Positions 5,455 to 5,520 of a DNA stretch of 5,520 nucleotides are shown here, one piece after another. The stretch is taken from the NCBI GenBank assembly GCA_009776675.1, contig WRNK01000009.1, positions 1-5,520 of the forward strand. The letters are read 5' to 3'. The first letter of the stretch is position 1. Every line of letters starts with the position of its first letter. The DNA comes from Methanimicrococcus sp. (GTDB taxonomy: Archaea; Halobacteriota; Methanosarcinia; Methanosarcinales; Methanosarcinaceae). Below the pieces are notes generated by a model that had not been told where the DNA came from, did not search any database, and saw nothing but the letters and a program-made list of their open reading frames with translations. A program made the translations under genes and the position numbers.

Positions 5455-5458
5455 ACAA

Positions 5459-5520
5459 ATGAGTGATATACAAAATACTGGAACAAATAAGAACAGATAC
5501 ATGGTACTGATTGCCGGCAT
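5459..5520 (+). CDS. N-terminus of a probable MFS transporter (OFA-like), cut by window end
   Basis: Only about 20 residues are visible: MSDIQNTGTNKNRYMVLIAG. A short polar N-terminus followed by NRYMVLIAG at the start of a hydrophobic segment is the usual opening of oxalate/formate-antiporter-family MFS permeases (often NRWLVVIAG), which suggests an inner-membrane transporter. The ATG at 5459 is supported by GGAGTGA (5448-5454). An overlapping minus-strand open frame covers the same bases but looks non-coding. The substrate cannot be told. Its divergent placement from thiM could mean a shared control region, but there is no direct evidence for a role in thiamine uptake. The identification rests on a very short segment. 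Confidence 0.5.
   Translation, partial: MSDIQNTGTNKNRYMVLIAG

Larger units (their letters stand above)
5017..5458. other. Divergent AT-rich regulatory region between thiM and the 5459 gene
   Basis: This 442-base gap holds no convincing gene. The thiM side has an AGAGGT ribosome binding site and a TATA-like element. The middle (about 5130-5325) is featureless A/T-rich sequence with two short plus-strand open frames (5162-5224 and 5221-5325) that lack ribosome binding sites. The right side (5323-5458) is dense with a 36-bp dyad, a TATA-like box, a duplicated ribosome binding site motif and a possible small upstream ORF, listed separately. Confidence 0.65.

Noticed and set aside
5170..5520. Minus-strand open frame of 116 codons running from the window edge
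   Set aside because: Its product is rich in Cys, Phe and Ile in a pattern typical of antisense AT-rich DNA, matches no family I know, and opposes a better-supported plus-strand start with a ribosome binding site at 5459.

Overview
The window is archaeal and most likely comes from a methanogenic euryarchaeon of the Methanosarcinales. The evidence is translation factor aIF2 gamma, the archaeal RNA polymerase subunits Rpo7 (E') and RpoE2/Spt4, a DUF359 GTP-dependent dephospho-CoA kinase and ribosomal proteins S24e and S27ae, all in classic euryarchaeal order. From memory, the S24e core and S27ae look closest to Methanosarcina homologues. The base composition is more AT-rich than I would expect for Methanosarcina, so a small, low-GC, possibly host-associated relative (Methanimicrococcus-like) is an inference only.

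Layout. Positions 1-945 (+) hold the 3' part of aif2g and an overlapping PIN-domain nuclease-like gene. A 202-base AT-rich gap (946-1147) carries a candidate promoter. Positions 1148-2587 (+) hold rpoE1, rpoE2 and the DUF359 kinase as a tight cluster, ending in T-tracts. Positions 2688-3238 (+) hold S24e and S27ae behind their own TATA-like box and an inverted repeat, ending in a hairpin/T-tract terminator. On the minus strand, thiM (start 5016) and thiE (start 4135) form a thiazole-salvage/thiamine-assembly operon with a 4-base overlap, convergent with the ribosomal genes. Positions 5017-5458 are a divergent, AT-rich regulatory region. At 5459 (+) begins the N-terminus of what looks like an OFA-type MFS transporter, cut by the window end.

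Functionally, the plus-strand block is core information processing (initiation, transcription, ribosome) plus the last CoA step. ThiM phosphorylates hydroxyethylthiazole and ThiE joins it to HMP-PP to give thiamine phosphate.

The unusual parts are not the genes themselves. (1) thiE carries in-frame tandem repeats at both termini, and one extra A in an A8 tract shifts the frame inside a five-unit 21-bp heptad repeat. (2) S24e has a repeated acidic tail. (3) An inverted repeat ends on the S24e ribosome binding site. (4) The leader of the last gene has a 36-bp dyad next to a TATA-like box and a possible 13-codon upstream ORF with a duplicated ribosome binding site. (5) The Kae1/Bud32 gene that often follows S27ae is absent. 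I see no CRISPR array, insertion sequence, tRNA or rRNA, and nothing I would call a wholly new system.
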